Source: Desulfurococcales archaeon
GTDB lineage: Archaea; Thermoproteota; Thermoprotei_A; Sulfolobales; NBVN01
DNA: 13,517 nt
Direction of reading: 5' to 3'
NCBI GenBank assembly: GCA_027061705.1
Contig: JAMOVB010000036.1
Location: 1 to 13,517 of the forward strand
The translations under genes and the position numbers were made by a program. Below the pieces are notes generated by a model that saw nothing but the letters and a program-made list of their open reading frames with translations, searched no databases and was not told where the DNA came from. Below, piece after piece: positions 12,214 to 13,517 of the stretch; the first letter of the stretch is position 1; each line of letters starts with the position of its first letter.

Positions 12214-13218
12214 CTAAACTACAGGCTGGTTTGAACTTAGCTGCTGCCCCAACACAAGCGCGTCAATACGGGCGGGCGGTAGGTCGAAGTTAATTACCCA
12301 GTAACGACCCCGACCTAACTTGAGATGAAGCACTGCGGTTCCAAGCACCACAGTCCCTGCCGGGAGCTCGGTTAGCCTAACTCTATGGGTGAGTAGAAGG
12401 GCCTTACGCACTCCAGCCATCGGGTGCAGCAACTCAGCCTCATAGATTGCTGGAAATCTATAGTCGCCGCTCCTCAGCAGGATCGCAGTGCCATTCAAGA
12501 GTAAGGTGATTTCGTAGGGGCCTGAAGCTCTTTCAACGCGCCTGCAGTTAACTAGCCTTAAGGTGTATTTAACGCCCTTAAAAACGCCCTGCGTAACCCT
12601 ACGGGTTGCTAGTAATGTCAGTAGGTTTGGGTGGAGTATCTCGCCGACGCTGAAGGCCTCGTTAAGGAAGCTCTTGGGGGTCAAGTTGCGTAGCAGGCCT
12701 TCAGCGCGTAGTCTCTTAAGGCAGCTTAAGGCATCGGCACTATCGAAGCATAGGAGGTCTACATCGGGTGACCGGCTGGAGCTTGGGTATAGACCTAACG
12801 CACTGCCTGTGAGCCAGCATGTAAGGCCGCACGCATCCTTAAGCAAGCGGATTAGCTCGACAGCCCTGCGCACATGTTCTGGACCGCGTTCAGCCTTACG
12901 TATAATGCTTAGCGTTCGGTCGTAGGCACTCACGTAGAGTTTCACATCAACCCATGGGAGGACGGGGACCTCACAACCTATCTCCTTAACGAAGCGTATA
13001 TAGTGCCTATAGAACCTTCTAGTTATGGCGAGCGACTCGCCCGCTCTCTTCACCCTACGCCCGCCGACGAACCTCGGTATGGCGACCACGCCTTCGGGAG
13101 GGTGGATACAGCCTTTTACAATCCATATAGACCCATCACTAAGGGCTACTATATCACCCTCTATAGGCGCTACAGCCGCTGTGTACGGCCCTCCGGTGCA
13201 ACGGTCACGCATTCCCAT
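12214..13218 (-). CDS. Predicted archaeal nucleotidyltransferase (COG1665-like)
   Basis: A protein of about 334 residues. Near the N-terminus, EGDIVALSDGSIWIVKG followed by HPPEGVVAIPRFV (about 20-51) looks like a small beta domain. The nucleotidyltransferase signature is in the middle: WLTGSALGLYP (135-145, with Gly138-Ser139) and SPDVDLLCFD (150-159, with Asp152 and Asp154 as metal ligands). The preceding helices (about 60-130) and following AEGLLRNLTP...FSVGEILHPNLL lack other known marks. The architecture fits an archaeal group I recall as COG1665, of unknown substrate. The start is uncertain: ATG 13218 or 13212 overlaps the end of the preceding gene by 8-14 nt, while GTG 13254 would overlap it by 50 nt. 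The short overlap points to translational coupling. Confidence 0.8.
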   Translation of the reverse strand: MGMRDRCTGGPYTAAVAPIEGDIVALSDGSIWIVKGCIHPPEGVVAIPRFVGGRRVKRAGESLAITRRFYRHYIRFVKEIGCEVPVLPWVDVKLYVSAYDRTLSIIRKAERGPEHVRRAVELIRLLKDACGLTCWLTGSALGLYPSSSRSPDVDLLCFDSADALSCLKRLRAEGLLRNLTPKSFLNEAFSVGEILHPNLLTLLATRRVTQGVFKGVKYTLRLVNCRRVERASGPYEITLLLNGTAILLRSGDYRFPAIYEAELLHPMAGVRKALLLTHRVRLTELPAGTVVLGTAVLHLKLGRGRYWVINFDLPPARIDALVLGQQLSSNQPVV

Positions 13219-13517
13219 TGCTGGTTGCGCTGTAGTAGTTTGCAGGCGCCACACCTACGGGCTTGCCTAGCTTGCGGGAGTGTCCGCGCCTACGCCACAC
13301 ACTCTTCGACTTCCCTCCGCGGATGCTGCCCTTCTTCAGCGTTAGCTTAACCCTGCTACCGGCGCCACCCTCCCTACTCCTCCGCTTGCTCAGTATGCTT
13401 ACGTTAACCTTATACACTATGAACCTGCCGCGCCTCCTCCTATGCACCTTCAGATACCCTTTCTCCTTAAGCTCCCTTAGAACGTAGCCCGCCTTCTTAG
13501 TGCTCATCTTGAATGCC
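13205..13517 (-). CDS. Truncated winged-helix-like protein with strongly basic tail
   Basis: The frame is open to the right edge of the window and ends at TGA 13205. The visible residues AFKMSTKKAGYVLRELKEKG then YLKVHRRRRGRFIVYKV look like the recognition helix and wing of a winged-helix DNA-binding domain; the earlier helices would lie beyond base 13517, so I treat it as 5'-truncated even though an ATG stands at 13507. After residue about 45 the protein turns into a Lys/Arg/Ser/Gly-rich tail (RRSREGG, LKKGSIRGGKSKS, WRRRGHSRK) that ends without structure, suggesting nucleic-acid contact. It overlaps the start of the nucleotidyltransferase gene, so the two are probably one operon. The exact function is unknown. 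Confidence 0.72.
   Translation of the reverse strand, partial: AFKMSTKKAGYVLRELKEKGYLKVHRRRRGRFIVYKVNVSILSKRRSREGGAGSRVKLTLKKGSIRGGKSKSVWRRRGHSRKLGKPVGVAPANYYSATSNGNA

Overview
The window looks like a chromosomal segment of a hyperthermophilic archaeon, most likely a crenarchaeote (Thermoproteota). The grounds are: Arg codons are mostly AGG/AGA and Ile is often ATA; GTG and TTG starts are common; several genes have TATA-like elements 22-26 nt upstream of the start codon, as in leaderless transcription; ribosome binding sites are of the GGTG type; and the proteins (short phosphoglycerate dehydrogenase, SerK-type serine kinase, a DUF2192-like protein, a COG1665-like nucleotidyltransferase) are archaeal in character. 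I cannot name the genus. No phage, transposon, CRISPR, tRNA or rRNA is visible.

Layout. Bases 1-5391 are read leftward: a truncated membrane-anchored ABC substrate-binding protein with a coiled-coil stalk (1-1310), an HD-domain phosphohydrolase (1377-2180), a candidate C/D box sRNA (2224-2272), a 57-residue ribbon-helix-helix regulator too short for ordinary ORF cut-offs (2321-2494), and a likely operon trkH - trkA - glycerophosphodiester phosphodiesterase (5391 down to 2607). A second, weaker C/D box sRNA candidate lies between trkH and a class I aminotransferase (5542-6777, also leftward).

The aminotransferase is divergent from a rightward block for serine metabolism: a class V aminotransferase (6949-8109), a short D-3-phosphoglycerate dehydrogenase (8124-9050) and, behind its own promoter, a SerK-type free serine kinase (9158-9931). 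Together these could interconvert 3-phosphoglycerate, phosphohydroxypyruvate, O-phosphoserine and serine; no phosphoserine phosphatase is present here. The divergent promoter region carries a perfect 14-bp palindrome and symmetric TATA elements.

From 9963 to the end everything is leftward again: an HtpX-type membrane protease, an unrecognised 89-residue protein, a DUF2192-like protein, a predicted nucleotidyltransferase and, overlapping its start, a truncated winged-helix-like protein with a very basic tail.

The most noteworthy items are the two candidate C/D box guide RNAs, one with an exact 12-nt/12-nt guide spacing and a guide that appears complementary to the peptidyl-transferase region of 23S rRNA; the SerA/SerC/SerK cluster; and the coiled-coil-stalked binding protein.
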